Of a stretch of 64,000 nucleotides of DNA, positions 52,401-62,370 are shown piece by piece. Position 1 is the first letter of the stretch. Each line of letters starts with the position of its first letter. This stretch comes from Blastocladiella emersonii ATCC 22665. Its lineage: Eukaryota > Blastocladiomycota > Blastocladiomycetes > Blastocladiales > Blastocladiaceae. The position numbers and the translations under genes are program-made. The stretch is taken from positions 310,001 through 374,000 of the forward strand of contig JANHCV010000002.1 of assembly GCA_025594325.1 (NCBI GenBank), written 5' to 3'. The notes beneath the pieces were generated by a model that saw only the letters and a list, made by a program, of their open reading frames with translations, was not told the DNA's origin and did not search any database.

Positions 52401-54406
52401 CCCGGTTCCCGACCGCTGGCGCGGGGCCCGCGCCCGCCGCGGTGCCCTCGTCGATCCTCGCGTCGGCTGCGGCGAACCCGCCGGCACCCGCCCCCGCGCA
52501 GCAGGCGCAGTCGCAGAACGTGGACCTCGCGACGCTCATGGCCATGATGATGGGGATGAGCGAGCAGGCCGCCGCGGGCGAGCGCGCGCAGCACCAGCTC
52601 GCGGGGTACCGGGGTCCCAACACCGCTGCCACCGCCGCCGCCGCACCCCCGCCGCAACAGCCGCCCTCGCCCTCGTCGTCCTCGGCGTACGCCAACGACC
52701 CGCGGTTCGAGCCCGCGACGCGGTTCAAGCCGCGCCCGCCGACCCACCACCACCACCACCACCAGCAGGTTTCGTCGCCGACCCCGCCCGCGGCCACCAG
52801 CGGCATGTACGCCGACGACACGGACGCGAGCAGCAGCGACGACGAGGACGAGGACTTTGTCCTGCACATGAACACGCCGCCGCCGCCGCCGCCGCCGCCC
52901 TCGAACGTCGGGCAACACGCGGTCCAGCCGCCGCCTCAGTCCCCGCTGCGCCACCGGTACCAGGCGCAAGCGGCGGCCGACCAGCAGCGCCAGCTCGCGC
53001 AGCACGCGCGCGCCGAGATGGAGCGCCGCCAGCTGCAGGCCGAGGCCGCGGCGGCAGCTGCCGAGGAGGAAGAGACCGAGCGCCGCCGCGAACTCGCGTG
53101 GCGCGAGGAGCAGGCAAGGCTCGCGCGCGAGCACCAGGCGCGCGCAATCGCCGAGCGCGAGCGGCTGGCTCGGGAGCGCGAACGGGCGGAGCAGGCGCGC
53201 GCGGAACAGGAACGCGCGGCGCGGGATCGCGCCGAGCAGGAGCGGGTCGCTCGCGAGAACCAGATGCGTGCCGAGCAGGAGCGCGTCATGCGCGAGCGCG
53301 CCGAGCAGGAGCGCGTCATGCGCGAGCGCGCCGAGCAGGAACGCCAGGCCCGCGAGCGCGCCGAGCGCGAGCGGGTCGCGCGCGAGCAGCAGCAGCTGCG
53401 TGCCGAGCAAGAACGCCAGGCGCGCGAGCGCGCAGAACACGAACGCCAGGTCCGCGAGCAGCAGCTGCGCGCCGAGCAGGAGCGCCTCGCGCGGGAACAT
53501 GCCGAGCAGGAGCGCCGCGCGCGCGAGGTCGCGGAACAGGCCCGCATCGCGCAGGAGCGCGCCGAGCAGGAACGCCTGGCGCGCGAGCGGCTCGCGCAGC
53601 AGCACCTCCGCGAGCTCGAGCGCATCCAGCAGGAGCAGCAGCGGCTGCAGCTCGAGCAGCAGCGCATCCAGCAGCAGCTCCAGCAACAGCAGGCGCAGGC
53701 CAACGACGCGTCGCCGCCGCCCGCGCGGACTCGGTCGCAGTACTACCGCCAGCAGCAGCAGCCGTCGGCGCAGCCGGGTAGCGGCGCGCCGCCGCCGCCG
53801 CGGTCGGTCCAGCAGTCGGCGCGGCCGCAGCAGCAGCAGGGTCAGGGCCAGCAGTACCCGCCGCCCCCGCCGCCGTCCTCGTTGCAGCAGCAGCAACAGC
53901 AGATGCAGATGCGCCAGTATCAACAACAGCAGTCCCGCGTCCAGCACCACGACTCGGACTCGGACACGGACCACGAGGACGCGCCGCCGCCGCACCAGCT
54001 CCCTCCGCCGCCGGTGCGCCAGTCGCAGTACCAGCCCCCACCCTCCTCCGCTTCCTCCGCGACACGCTACCGCCCACCGCCGATCCAGCTCGCCGCGGCT
54101 GCGACCCAGCCGACGCCCGTCACCGCCGTCGTGCAGTCACCGCCGATCCTGTCGCCGCGCCCGCAGCGCAGTCTGCCGGACCTCGCGCGCCGCGTCGAGC
54201 TCGCGGCAGTCGCCGCGATGCCACCGCAGCCACCGCCGCCTGTCGCGCCCGCGGCTGAGACCGCAGGCCAGGCGCCACCTCCGCAGCGAAACCCGAACGC
54301 GCAGTACGTGCCGCCCGCGCGGTTCGTCAACCCGAACCGCCGACGTGCGCCCACGTATGTTCCGCCCGGAGCTGGCCAGCAACCGCAGCAGCAGCGGCGA
54401 CAGTGA
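49472..54406 (+). CDS. Single-pass membrane protein with a 1300-residue Pro/Gln/Glu-rich tail
   Basis: The frame of 1644 residues has three parts. Residues 1-220 look extracellular: N-glycosylation sites (NFT, NLT, NFS, NMS), few cysteines, and a compact region with LRPWLVQWTY, VAALWTVDGKMANF and FWVVRDDRDAQ. One membrane segment follows (GGLTAAFIAVVAVCVLTSVLVVALLVL), then basic residues. The rest is disordered: Pro/Ser-rich stretches, acidic YYDDDGYGYDE and a His run, followed by a long charged helix of RAEQERxxRER repeats (about 1170-1410) and Gln-rich blocks. No signal peptide follows the ATG, so the membrane topology implies a missing 5' exon. The tail suggests a cytoplasmic scaffold. I do not recognise the family. 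Confidence 0.7.
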   Translation: MASNAPNFTLTASLTFLDSRACTASPRPAAARMFVGGNLTAVSSDSRVMLRPWLVQWTYPHDKRAAVAALWTVDGKMANFSGEGIKNPDTALFPNLSPTAALDVIAATNSPPGPPAPAARTEAVFFNMSIPCPASSGASEVAGHGFPATWGIQFLLDGGVGDAGTVDAKSTFWVVRDDRDAQLAAMAAAAKSVGSDFKPPGDPFTRWPVGDAPADGSAPAAPTNGADAGITGLLSASGGLTAAFIAVVAVCVLTSVLVVALLVLKRKSTTGDSSTGASPSSSSGSRRGAASPPPRPPRGAPEALPSNLHSRAQMIQMQQQEELQRFRDSQSNIGSAGGAAGAKHVSFGSPVAEPRPTALVQQRRTPPDAVYHNNNNNNNAYARASDSELGSASVVSSSVVPSHPAGPPPRRGPSSAVGFPKRDSTTQTAHPPVVVHRDASTSPLRDQAGAASPPPPRQKQHSAPSPSLVSSLGQDLPAPPSLAIGAPILNVADAGAPPPVRTAESGAPVYLSSSRQVTDPVPSPAAAHPGATANQWALKDGLEVLRQQEEQQWRRMEEQRAHPSSSPYPPPPPPPSAPTASASAKPRQSEIERDQEMLLFDQLSDLLRQHEEQRRRRAEQPASPTAAVASMPVIDHSPSPASSSNAATSGTAAEITAARMQALIEEELAARLQQQQQWQSQQPQPPPPPPPPVTSSDSVYRPPQTRPRSNSGPPPRRRSASSVSSSGGRGSLLLEDVERMGMHGEGPANGGRASLPRHLQEQHQVAAGTPPLAQNPNVGPAWQARSGAAGKHVPAPIDTAAASRIPPPPMDGPVPNVSAPNSPAVPRFFAPPPRPGSGQGPPGGGGGGGLAVPSIFVVPPSTSTPSIDYPPYFEEDEDLDGTIRGTIMGDPPELLDGDEYYDDDGYGYDERVGGYRYYDEDDRRYSDEDGYYEIHDDHGVGGPAPAEYTYQRTPPPAAPVALIVDSDPSDEESPVSTRFPTAGAGPAPAAVPSSILASAAANPPAPAPAQQAQSQNVDLATLMAMMMGMSEQAAAGERAQHQLAGYRGPNTAATAAAAPPPQQPPSPSSSSAYANDPRFEPATRFKPRPPTHHHHHHQQVSSPTPPAATSGMYADDTDASSSDDEDEDFVLHMNTPPPPPPPPSNVGQHAVQPPPQSPLRHRYQAQAAADQQRQLAQHARAEMERRQLQAEAAAAAAEEEETERRRELAWREEQARLAREHQARAIAERERLARERERAEQARAEQERAARDRAEQERVARENQMRAEQERVMRERAEQERVMRERAEQERQARERAERERVAREQQQLRAEQERQARERAEHERQVREQQLRAEQERLAREHAEQERRAREVAEQARIAQERAEQERLARERLAQQHLRELERIQQEQQRLQLEQQRIQQQLQQQQAQANDASPPPARTRSQYYRQQQQPSAQPGSGAPPPPRSVQQSARPQQQQGQGQQYPPPPPPSSLQQQQQQMQMRQYQQQQSRVQHHDSDSDTDHEDAPPPHQLPPPPVRQSQYQPPPSSASSATRYRPPPIQLAAAATQPTPVTAVVQSPPILSPRPQRSLPDLARRVELAAVAAMPPQPPPPVAPAAETAGQAPPPQRNPNAQYVPPARFVNPNRRRAPTYVPPGAGQQPQQQRRQ
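53271..53330 (+). repeat. Perfect 30-nt tandem duplication in the charged helix
   Basis: Two identical 30-base units (starting CCGAGCAGGA) encode AEQERVMRER twice, and a partial third follows. It indicates recent expansion within the coiled-coil repeat. Confidence 0.9.
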
Positions 54407-54794
54407 GCGGGTGGGTGAGCGTGAGGACGACCAGTTTTGAATAGATTTTCCCCTGTATCGTGTGTACTTCATCATCATCTCCTGCGGGCTCGAGGGAACG
54501 GGTGCGAGCGTCGATCTGAAGGAGGCGAGATGAGGGCGGCGGCGACCAAGTCGCGGCCACGGCCATGGCCGCCGTCGCGACGCGGTTCACCCGACACCAC
54601 TCACGTCCGTATCAACAATCCGAGCAGTTTGAGTGAAGATAAGAGTATATGTGGACCGTCTATGCAAGAAACTAGGCAAGGCATCAAAGGGAAGTTGAGG
54701 GTGGGGGAAGGGATTGGTTATCATCATCATCATCGTCGTACTTGACCTCGTAGCCCGCGACACCCGCAGGCTACCAACACTCCGCCGTGCTCGT
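54407..54794. other. Convergent 3' region
   Basis: Lies between two converging genes. It contains a short ATC repeat at about 54720-54736; nothing else is seen. Confidence 0.5.
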
Positions 54795-56630
54795 CTACAA
54801 CGCGACCGCAGCTCCATCCGCGCCGGTCGCGCCCGCCGCCGCCGCCGCCGCGCTCGCGGCGTCAGACTCCATACTCCGCACGAGCGAGACCGCGGCGGGA
54901 CTCTCGGCGAGCGAGTTAACCGCACGCGCGCGGTCCCCGAGCGCGGCCGCCGCGGCACACTTATTGCCCGCCTTGCCCTGGTGGCGGCGCAGCGCGTCCT
55001 GGCGGGCGTACCGGTCGCCGCAGCTGCACTGGTACGGCTTCTCTCCCGTATGCACGCGGGCGTGGCGGACGCAGTCGGCCTTGCGGCGGAACGTCTTGTC
55101 GCACTCGGTGCAGGCGAAGAGCTTGATGGCCGAGTCGCCCTCGCCGTGCTCGATCACGGTGAGGCCGAGGGACAGGTTGGAGGGGGAGGTCGGGACGCGT
55201 GGCGATTTCGGGGATTGCGGCTGGTTGTTGGGCTGAGAGGGGGAAGTGGACGACGAGTACGGGTGGAACCCGACGAGCGCGCCCGAGGAGAGAGCGGACG
55301 GCACGCGGCGGCGCGGCGGCAGCTTGGTCGGCGGCTTGGCGCCCGGCGCGAGCGTCGGGAACCCGAACGCCGTGATCCCCGGCGACAGCGGCATCGTCGG
55401 CGTCGTCGGGGTTGGCGGCAGGCTGCTGCCGTTGCCCGAACCGGGCGGCAGGATCGCCGCGACCGCGGGCGCGGCGGCGGCGCCGGCGGCGGCCTGCGCC
55501 TGGAACGGTCTCGCGTTCGGCGACACGCTGCGGCCGCCGAGGACCGGGTACGCGTTCGAGTACGCCTGCGCGGCGCCGGCGCCGGCGTGGCCGACCCCGA
55601 GCCCGAGCTGCGGCGACGGCAGGCCCATGGACAGCGTGGTGGCGGCGGGCGCGGACGCGGCCATCCCCGCGGCACCGCCCTGCGGCATGGCGAACGGGAG
55701 GTACATGGACGACGACGACGCCGCAGACGACGCGGCGGGCTGGCTGGGCACGACGACGGGGACGGGCATCGCAGCCGACCGCTGGTACTCGTGCTGTTTC
55801 GCGGCCGCGGCCGCGGCGCCGCCCTTGGACAGCGCGTACGACAGCTCGGGGGTGGTGGGCGGCGAGGGCGGCGAGGCCCAGTCGAAGACGTGCGCGGGGA
55901 GCGAATTTGGGAGGTGCGAGGTGGCGGGGGCCGCGGCCAGCGGCTGCTGCGGGGCTGCCATCTGGTCCTGCAGCGGCTGGGCCGGGGCAGAGGGGTTCCA
56001 CGCCGACGGCGCCGACGACGCGAGCGGGACCGCGGCCGAGGGCGCCGAGGTGCCGAGGAAGCTGGCCATGTCCATGCACGCAGCCGAGAAGTTGGCGCCG
56101 GCGCCGGCGGACGCCGGGCCTCCGTACTCCCATGGCGCCGGCTGGTACTGCTGCGGAACCGCCATCGCAGCCGCCATCCCCGACGTGGCGACGGTGGGCG
56201 AGAAGCAGTCGGCGGTCGCGCTGGGCGGGGTGTTGACGCTGATAGACGCCTTGGCGAGGGCGGCGTGGAGCGAGAAAGCGTCGAGGTCGAGCGGCAGCAG
56301 GCGCGATGCGGGCGACGTCGGCAGCGAGGGGGCCGCCGCACCGCCTGCGGCTTCCGCGAACAGGCCGAGGTCCAGCGCCGACGGGTCCGCGGCGGGCGGC
56401 GGCGACCCGATGAGCAGCTCGAACCAGGCGTTGAGCGCGGACCCGTCGTCCATGACGGTCGGCATCGGCGGGATGCCCTCGCTGCTGCTGGTGGTTGGTG
56501 CGGGCGGGTACGGCTCGGCCGCGGGGGCGATCGTCGAGGTGGACGGCATGCTCGACCCGTCCATGGCGGCGGCGAACGAGGCCATGAGCGCCGGGTCAAA
56601 GTCGGAGGCGGCGGAGCTGAACGAGTTCAT
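54795..56630 (-). CDS. C2H2 zinc-finger transcription factor
   Basis: Single exon, 611 residues from ATG 56630 (MNSFSSAASDFDP). The frame is open further upstream but without convincing sequence. Most of the protein is a low-complexity Ala/Pro/Ser/Gln-rich activation-type region. Near the C-terminus (about 515-570) are two fingers: CTECDKTFRRKADCVRHARVH, a standard C2H2 finger, then the linker TGEKPYQ and CSCGDRYARQDALRRHQGKAGNKC, an unusual finger with one residue between its cysteines and a final Cys. This pair is typical of fungal Crz1/stress-type regulators. An acidic motif (FELLIGSPPP) and the nine-residue-like ALNAWFELL patch may be transactivating (inference). Targets unknown. Confidence 0.85.
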   Translation of the reverse strand: MNSFSSAASDFDPALMASFAAAMDGSSMPSTSTIAPAAEPYPPAPTTSSSEGIPPMPTVMDDGSALNAWFELLIGSPPPAADPSALDLGLFAEAAGGAAAPSLPTSPASRLLPLDLDAFSLHAALAKASISVNTPPSATADCFSPTVATSGMAAAMAVPQQYQPAPWEYGGPASAGAGANFSAACMDMASFLGTSAPSAAVPLASSAPSAWNPSAPAQPLQDQMAAPQQPLAAAPATSHLPNSLPAHVFDWASPPSPPTTPELSYALSKGGAAAAAAKQHEYQRSAAMPVPVVVPSQPAASSAASSSSMYLPFAMPQGGAAGMAASAPAATTLSMGLPSPQLGLGVGHAGAGAAQAYSNAYPVLGGRSVSPNARPFQAQAAAGAAAAPAVAAILPPGSGNGSSLPPTPTTPTMPLSPGITAFGFPTLAPGAKPPTKLPPRRRVPSALSSGALVGFHPYSSSTSPSQPNNQPQSPKSPRVPTSPSNLSLGLTVIEHGEGDSAIKLFACTECDKTFRRKADCVRHARVHTGEKPYQCSCGDRYARQDALRRHQGKAGNKCAAAAALGDRARAVNSLAESPAAVSLVRSMESDAASAAAAAAGATGADGAAVAL

Positions 56631-57896
56631 CTGTGGAGAAACAAAAAAATTAATGCACGGTAGAGTGCGCGGGAGAGCGGGGGCCGTTTCGTGTGAGATT
56701 GGAGGTTTCCGAGCACGCAACCTGCGACGAAGACAAGGGAACGCACCGACGGAGCAAACATCGGAGGAGCAGAGAGGAGAGGGAGAGAGCGGTTGCAGGA
56801 AGATTCGGTTCGCGCGGGGGGCAGTCGCGATACTTGACGACGAGCGCCAGCGCGAGCTCAACGATGACGGCAGGCGAGGCTGAGGGCGGGAACAAGGTCA
56901 AGGACAACGGGCACAGCAAGCGCTTGCTCCAGAGTCGACGCGGGTCTGCAACGTCGGGGTTTAAGCGGCCACCAGCCACCGAGTCATGGAAGTCGGCGGG
57001 AGCGGGAGAAGAGCGAGTGTGCGAGCGTGACGTTAGTCGCCTGGTCGGGTCCCTTGTCTCCGTCTCAGACTCGGCCTCCGCCTCGTCCTCCGTTCCCCGC
57101 ATCGCGGCCGCCGCAGCCCAGCGCTCTAGTTTAGACGCAAGCGCGCCGATGGCGCAGCGCGCGGGGCGCCACTGGGGCTCGCTGGGCTGCTGCTGCTCGC
57201 GGACACAAGGGCTCCGCACCAGAACAAGGGGCCGTGACCGCAATGCGTACCGTTACCGTGAGATGAGGTTCGGGCGGCCGACGAGCGATGCGCGCTGACG
57301 TCTATCAAAAGTCTATGGGGGTTCTAGGGGGGCGGGAGCAAAAGACTCAACCGCGCGCTCTGTCTATGTCGTCTATACAAGTCGCTGCTGCTGTCGTCGT
57401 TGGAGGTGGAGAGCGAGGACGCGAGCCGGACTCGCAAGGGAAGCATGGGCCCGCGGGCCCGCGAGGCACAGCCTGCGTGCGTGCGCACTCATACGCTGGT
57501 GACGAGGGTGGCGCAGGCTTTCCTCATGCGCGCGTGCGCGCACTCGTGCTGCCGCTGGGGCCATCCACCGCGCCATTCAGAATGAATGACGAACGCGGGC
57601 CGAGCGATGGCCATGAACGCAGCGATGGCCATGGTCGATGGTCGCGTCGCGTCTCGCGCCGGCCGCTGGCCACGCGACGCGGCCTGAAACAACCCACCCT
57701 ACAACCCAGCGTTTGCGGTCACGGCCGCCGCCGATTGGCCCAACCACCACCATCACGCGTCTCATCGACGACACGTTCTTTCCAGCACGGACGTGTGGGT
57801 GTGGGCAAGCAAAAAGGCGATTGTAGACTGTACACTATGGGGTGTGGTTGTGGGTGGTGCGCGAGGCAGCGAGCACAAAACTCCTCATCGTCGTAG
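56631..57896. other. Intergenic: promoter of the zinc-finger gene and 3' flank of the glycosidase
   Basis: About 1.27 kb without a supported gene. CGCGTCTC occurs at 57648 within a GTCGC-rich patch. ORFs in this stretch are shadows of GC-rich DNA. Confidence 0.45.
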
Positions 57897-59532
57897 TCAT
57901 GGCCCGAGTCCCACGACGGCCGACGCGGTCCTCGACATGACGAGCTCGCGGACCGCCCTCGCGACGTCGGGGTCGCGCGTGAGCGTGAAATCGCGGTCGA
58001 TATTCCCCTCGTTGGGCTCGACCTTGGCGAACTCGAACCACATGACGAGCGCGACGCCGAGCCGGCGCGCCGCGGGCGACACGAGCTGGGCGAGCCACGC
58101 AAGCTTCATGTCGCGGCCGAACGCGCGGCCCGCCGCGGTCCCGGCGCCGTTGACCTGGTCGATCGGGCTCGGGTGGTACGCGGCGGCCGTCTCGAACACG
58201 CCGAACGGCTTGGTGCCGTGCGACCGCGCAAACGACGTGATGGACCACTTGCCCTGCGCGAGGGCCGACGCGACGGCCGTGGGCTCCGGCATCGTGTTGC
58301 GGCCGAACGGGTACGGGCCGAACGCGAACGCGCTCATCGAGATCCAGTCGACCCACTACGATCAGCGGGCGGGTGGGTGAGTACAGCACGACCAAGGCCG
58401 CGAGAGAGCGAGAACGCGTACCTCGTCGCCCGGGTAGTACGGCGAGAACGGGTCGTCATCCCCGTTGACCTGCCCGTCGCGGTTCGTGTCGAGCGCGTCA
58501 AAGTCCTCGGACCCCGGCGCGGGTACAACCTTGGCGACGGGCGCGTTCGGGGACCAGACCAGACTCGTGAGCTTGGCGCGGGCCTTGACGACGCGCGCGA
58601 GCTCGATCCACGCGCGCTTATACCCCAATGGCTTCTGCGCCCACGGGTACCAGTTGCCGTTCATCTCGTGGGCGAAGCGCAGCAGGATCGGGATCCCGCG
58701 GTCGTTGACCGTGGCCAGCAGCATCGCGATCTTGTCGATGACGGCCGGCGTCAGCATCTCGAGCCCCTGCATCGGTTCCAGGGTGACGAGCAGAAAGCCG
58801 CGCGCGGTCCGCACCGCGTCGGCGTGCGCCAGGAACTCGACCGGGTTCTTGATCCCGTCGGCCGCGTCGACGAGGGCGAAGGCGCCGAAGCCGGACCCGT
58901 TGAAGCCTAGTGATGGGAGAGCGTGAGTCCGCGACCGCGGATCGAGTCGGGAGAAGGAGAAACGCACCGCCGCCGATCCGCGCGTTCCAGTCGGCGGGCG
59001 ACGCGGGCGTCCACGCGGCGCCGTCGCCCCAGATGTGCGCGCCGAACAGGATGCGGTCGTTGACGGGCGTGACGAGCTTGCCGAGCATCCCGCCGAGCGG
59101 TGTTGGCGACCCAGGCAGCTGCGCGGGGGCGCCCGTCGGTCCCATGGTCGTCGAGTTGGTATCGGCCCTTGGCTTCGCCCCACCGCTGCCGCGCGCCTGC
59201 TGCGCGGGGAAGGCGATCACCTCGGACACGTACAGCAGGCCGAACACGACGCCGCCGAGGAGCACCAGGATCGTGAAGGTGACGGTCGCGCGCACGGTGC
59301 GGCTGCTGCGCTGCCACAGCGACGGCTGCTGGGTCTCGGCGGCGAGGGCTCGCCTCCGCCTTGCCGCCGAGGACGGGCTCGGTGACGAGGAGTGGCTGTG
59401 CGCGCGGCTGTGCCCGCGGCTGTGCGAGGACGGGGTGCCGAAGGGCGACGGCGAGGGGGACGACGTGGCCGAGGTGTGGTAGTGCGCCGCCGCCGCGGAC
59501 CGCGAGCTCGTCGGCGCGCGCGGTTTCGGCAT
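57897..59532 (-). CDS. Membrane-anchored GH26-like glycosidase
   Basis: Three exons (59532-58968, 58906-58422, 58355-57897; donors GTGCGT and GTACGC, acceptors ACTAG and CGTAG) give 502 residues. A Ser/His-rich cytoplasmic N-terminus precedes one membrane segment (ATVTFTILVLLGGVVFGLLYV, about 80-105), giving type II topology. The lumenal part is a TIM-barrel-type hydrolase: FGAHIWGDGAAW, LVTLEPMQGLEML, and LLRFAHEMNGNWYPW with the probable acid/base Glu (about 269), YKRAWIELARVV, LVWSPNAP; the probable nucleophile is in FGVFETAAAYHP. These fit family 26 (beta-mannanase or related beta-glucanase). An EF-hand-like loop, DTNRDGQVNGDD, lies between strands and may bind calcium. It probably acts on wall or extracellular beta-glycans. 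Confidence 0.8.
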
Positions 59533-60115
59533 GGTCGTCGGCGGGGGCGCGGACGGGGTATCGAATGGTGCAAGAGGGGAGAGAGCGCGAAGGGTCTAGA
59601 AGGCGCCGTGTTGTCTGGTTCGTGAGTGGCGGCGGCGACAACGACCGACCGAGCGCAGGCAGACAGGCAGGGCACCGCAACGCCGGCCCCGATAGTGGTG
59701 CGTGGGGGGGGAGGGGGGCGGGCAGAGGGCGTTGCACCGAGTCGGTTGGGCGCGCGAGGCCGGGCGAGATGCGTGGTGCCGGGGGGGCAAGTGACAGCCG
59801 AACACTTCGAGACGGGGACGAGAAGGGTGCCCGAGGTGGCGGCGGCGGCGGCGGGCGGCGTCGTTGGCGCGCGGGAGAAGGCGGCGCCGCCTCACTTCGC
59901 CGCCGCGCGCGAGGTCGGCACCACTCCCTCCTCGCTCGTCCTCTGCGTGGGCTCCCACGCCAGTCCGCGCCAAGAATCAAGGACCGGCCAAGCTCGATCC
60001 GTTCGCGTCGCGCCCGCGATCGGCCGCCAGGCAAGCCGCCAGGCAAGCAAGGAGACGCGAGCAGCAAAAGGTCCCTTCCCATTCACACGCGCCTCGCACG
60101 CAGGCCCCAGCCGCG

Positions 60116-60157
<42 letters not shown>
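59533..60157. other. Intergenic: glycosidase promoter and a trinucleotide repeat
   Basis: An (ATC)n microsatellite of about 15 units starts at 60116 and reaches 60162, just touching the 3' end of the next gene. A G/A-rich tract lies at about 59700-59850. No gene is supported. Confidence 0.55.

Positions 60158-60162
<5 letters not shown>
60116..60162. repeat. (ATC)n trinucleotide microsatellite
   Basis: Uninterrupted ATC repeat of about 47 bp immediately downstream of, and overlapping by a few bases, the stop of the hypothetical gene at 60158-61576. Confidence 0.95.
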
Positions 60163-60163
<1 letters not shown>

Positions 60164-61576
60164 CTCGCCCAACGTGCTTTCGCGCCCGCCGCCCTCGCCC
60201 GTGGCGCTCGCCAGTACGGCCCGCGGCAGCCAGCTCTCGCGTCCGTGCACCCGTGCGCCCGCCGCCACCACGCGGTTGCGCGGGTCGTGCAGCGCCGCCT
60301 TCCACGTCAGCGGGACCGGCTCGGGGTCGTTGTCGGGCTCGGGGTCGTACGGCGGGAGGTCGGGCTGTGGCGCCGAGTGGGGCGGTGGTTGTTCGACGAC
60401 ATCGGCTTGGCCTTGGTCTGGCGGGGGCGACAGCGCGCGCTCGAGGAGCGCGGCGCGCCACGGGCTCGCCGACCGCGCCCTCGCCTCGCCGCCCGTCGAC
60501 TTGTTACTGGCCGTGCGCCGCCTTGACCGCGCCCTCGACTGCTGCTGCTGCTGATGCGATGCGGCTGTCTGCGGTACCACGAGGAACACGTCGCGCGAAC
60601 CTCCGTCCTCCTCCTCCTCCTCCTGCTCCATGAGATCCATAGCCGACGTCGCCATGCGCGACGCAATCATCTTGTGCCGCGCCGCCGCCGCGCGCATCGT
60701 CGCCAGCTTCTTGGCGTGCTGCCGCAGGTACTCCTGCGTCTGGAACACGGCCTCGGTCGCGATCGGCCGCGTCGCCGCATCGGGCGTCTGCGAAATGCGC
60801 CGCCGCGGCGGGCCGCGTGTCGACGCGTTGTGCTCTGGTTCAGCGGAGCCGCCGAACACCGGGTCCGACATGGGCCGCCGCTCGTGTGCGGATGCCGCGG
60901 CGACGGAGGCGGCGGCGGCCATGGACTGGCGACGCTGCATCGCGGCGCGCGCCGCGGCGGCGAACCCGGCGAGCGGGCCGCCACCACCGCCGTGGTCGGT
61001 GTGGGTCGCCGGGCCCCCGCCGCCGCTGTCCAGCATCGACTCGCCCGGCGTACTCGCGCCGCTCCGGCCCGGCCCGCCCGCAGCGGCGGCCGCTTGCGCG
61101 ACCAGCGCCAGGTTGATGCGCGTCCGCAGCAGCGTGTTGTTGACGCGCCGGATCGCCTCCTCGGACGCGGGCAGCAGCGACAGCGCCTTGTCAATCGACG
61201 GCAGCGGCGGCGCCCGCGACATGATCGAGCTCGCCTTGCCGAACCCCGACGTCAGGCTCTGATTGAGTGCCGACGCGTCGGTTGCGGGATCGGTCGCCGG
61301 GAACCGCGCGCCGCGGCGTTTTGGCGGGGGAGCGGCGGCGGCGTGGTGGGATCGCGGAGCCTTGCTGCCGCGGCTATGGTCGGCTGGCGTGCCGGTGCTG
61401 CGACCGGGTGGTGCGAGCGGATCGAGCACCGCGCCAGTGACCGTGTCCGCGAGCCCGAGCTTGTCCGCGACCTCGTTGATCGTGAGCGGGACCTCGTTCA
61501 GGAAGCTGGGCGAGAGCGTGTCCGCGACGAGCGACAGGCGCTTTGAGCTGACTTGAGATTGTCGTCGAGAGTTCAT
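60158..61576 (-). CDS. Hypothetical protein, mostly disordered
   Basis: Single exon of 472 residues from ATG 61576 (MNSRRQSQVSSKRLSLVADT). Two short stretches look structured: the N-terminal SPSFLNEVPLTINEVADKLG with GLADTVTGAVLDP, and helices around SIDKALSLLPASEEAIRRVN, NLALVAQAAAAAGG and TEAVFQTQEYLRQHAKKLATM. The rest is Ala/Pro/Gly/Gln rich with acidic EEEEED. No domain, signal peptide or membrane segment is recognised. It is divergent from the phosphatase gene, sharing the region 61577-62370. Its 3' end abuts the ATC microsatellite. Confidence 0.55.
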
Positions 61577-62370
61577 GGCGCTTTACTTCCTTCATCGAGT
61601 CGGATCGGTTACGAGAGGACAAGCACGCGTCGGCGAAACAGGCGGAGAAACGCGTGCGAGACACGCACGTGCGCAGTGTCTCCAACACGTGCGGGCGCGG
61701 CGCGACGCGTCGCGCGTTTTGGACTCAGTCGCGCGAACGCGCGCGCGCGTGCCGCCCACCATCGCCGACCTCCCCCGGATGCGCACCGGGAGAAACCGAG
61801 GAGCGAGCGCAGCACCTGCAGCAGCGGCGCGCCTCCAAGCGCGAGCGTCTCCTCTTGTCCGCCCAGTCGGCCATGTCCTGATCCATGGAACCCGCCGCGA
61901 TCGGATCACCGAAACCGACCGCCCCCGCCGCTGCCGGCCCACCGTCCGCTGCTGCCGCACTCCTCCGCCTGCCGCTGCCGCTACCGCGCCACTGCGAGAC
62001 TGGGACCGGGATCCTCGCCGCGATATCGCGTCAACCGCTGCTCCTCCCGCCGCCGCTAGCCCGCCTGCACCTGGCCGTCTCGCACCCGCGCCCGCCATCG
62101 CCGTCTCCCGGTGCGACCGCGGCCGTTGTTATAGACGATAGACCCACATTGTTGCTGCCCCGCCGCCGCCGCCCGCCCCTCCGCTGCCGGGAGCCCGCGC
62201 CCCCTGCCGCTGCTGCCGTCCGACGTCTCGACGCGATCCTCGCTTTCCTCGCCCCCTCGCCGTGGCGCGACCTCCTCGACGCGTCGCTCGGCACGCCTTT
62301 CGCTGCCCTCGTCTACTGGGCGCTCTGCCATCTCGGCCCGATCGGATACTACCTCGAGTCAACGACTACG
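61577..62370. other. Bidirectional region, possibly 5' UTR of the phosphatase gene
   Basis: The phosphatase frame is open from ATG 61885 on. The stretch DAILAFLAPSPWRDLL..LVYWALCHLGPIGYYL could be coding and membrane-associated, or untranslated. I favour the later ATG at 62371. Confidence 0.4.

Noticed and set aside
53098-53781. Alternate-frame ORFs in the charged repeat
   Set aside because: They are by-products of the repeat and carry no independent signal.
51002-53995. 997-codon minus-strand ORF opposite the long membrane protein
   Set aside because: It is the reverse reading of GC-rich repeats (poly Leu/Arg), with no fold-like part. The plus-strand protein has a membrane segment and a structured N-terminus.
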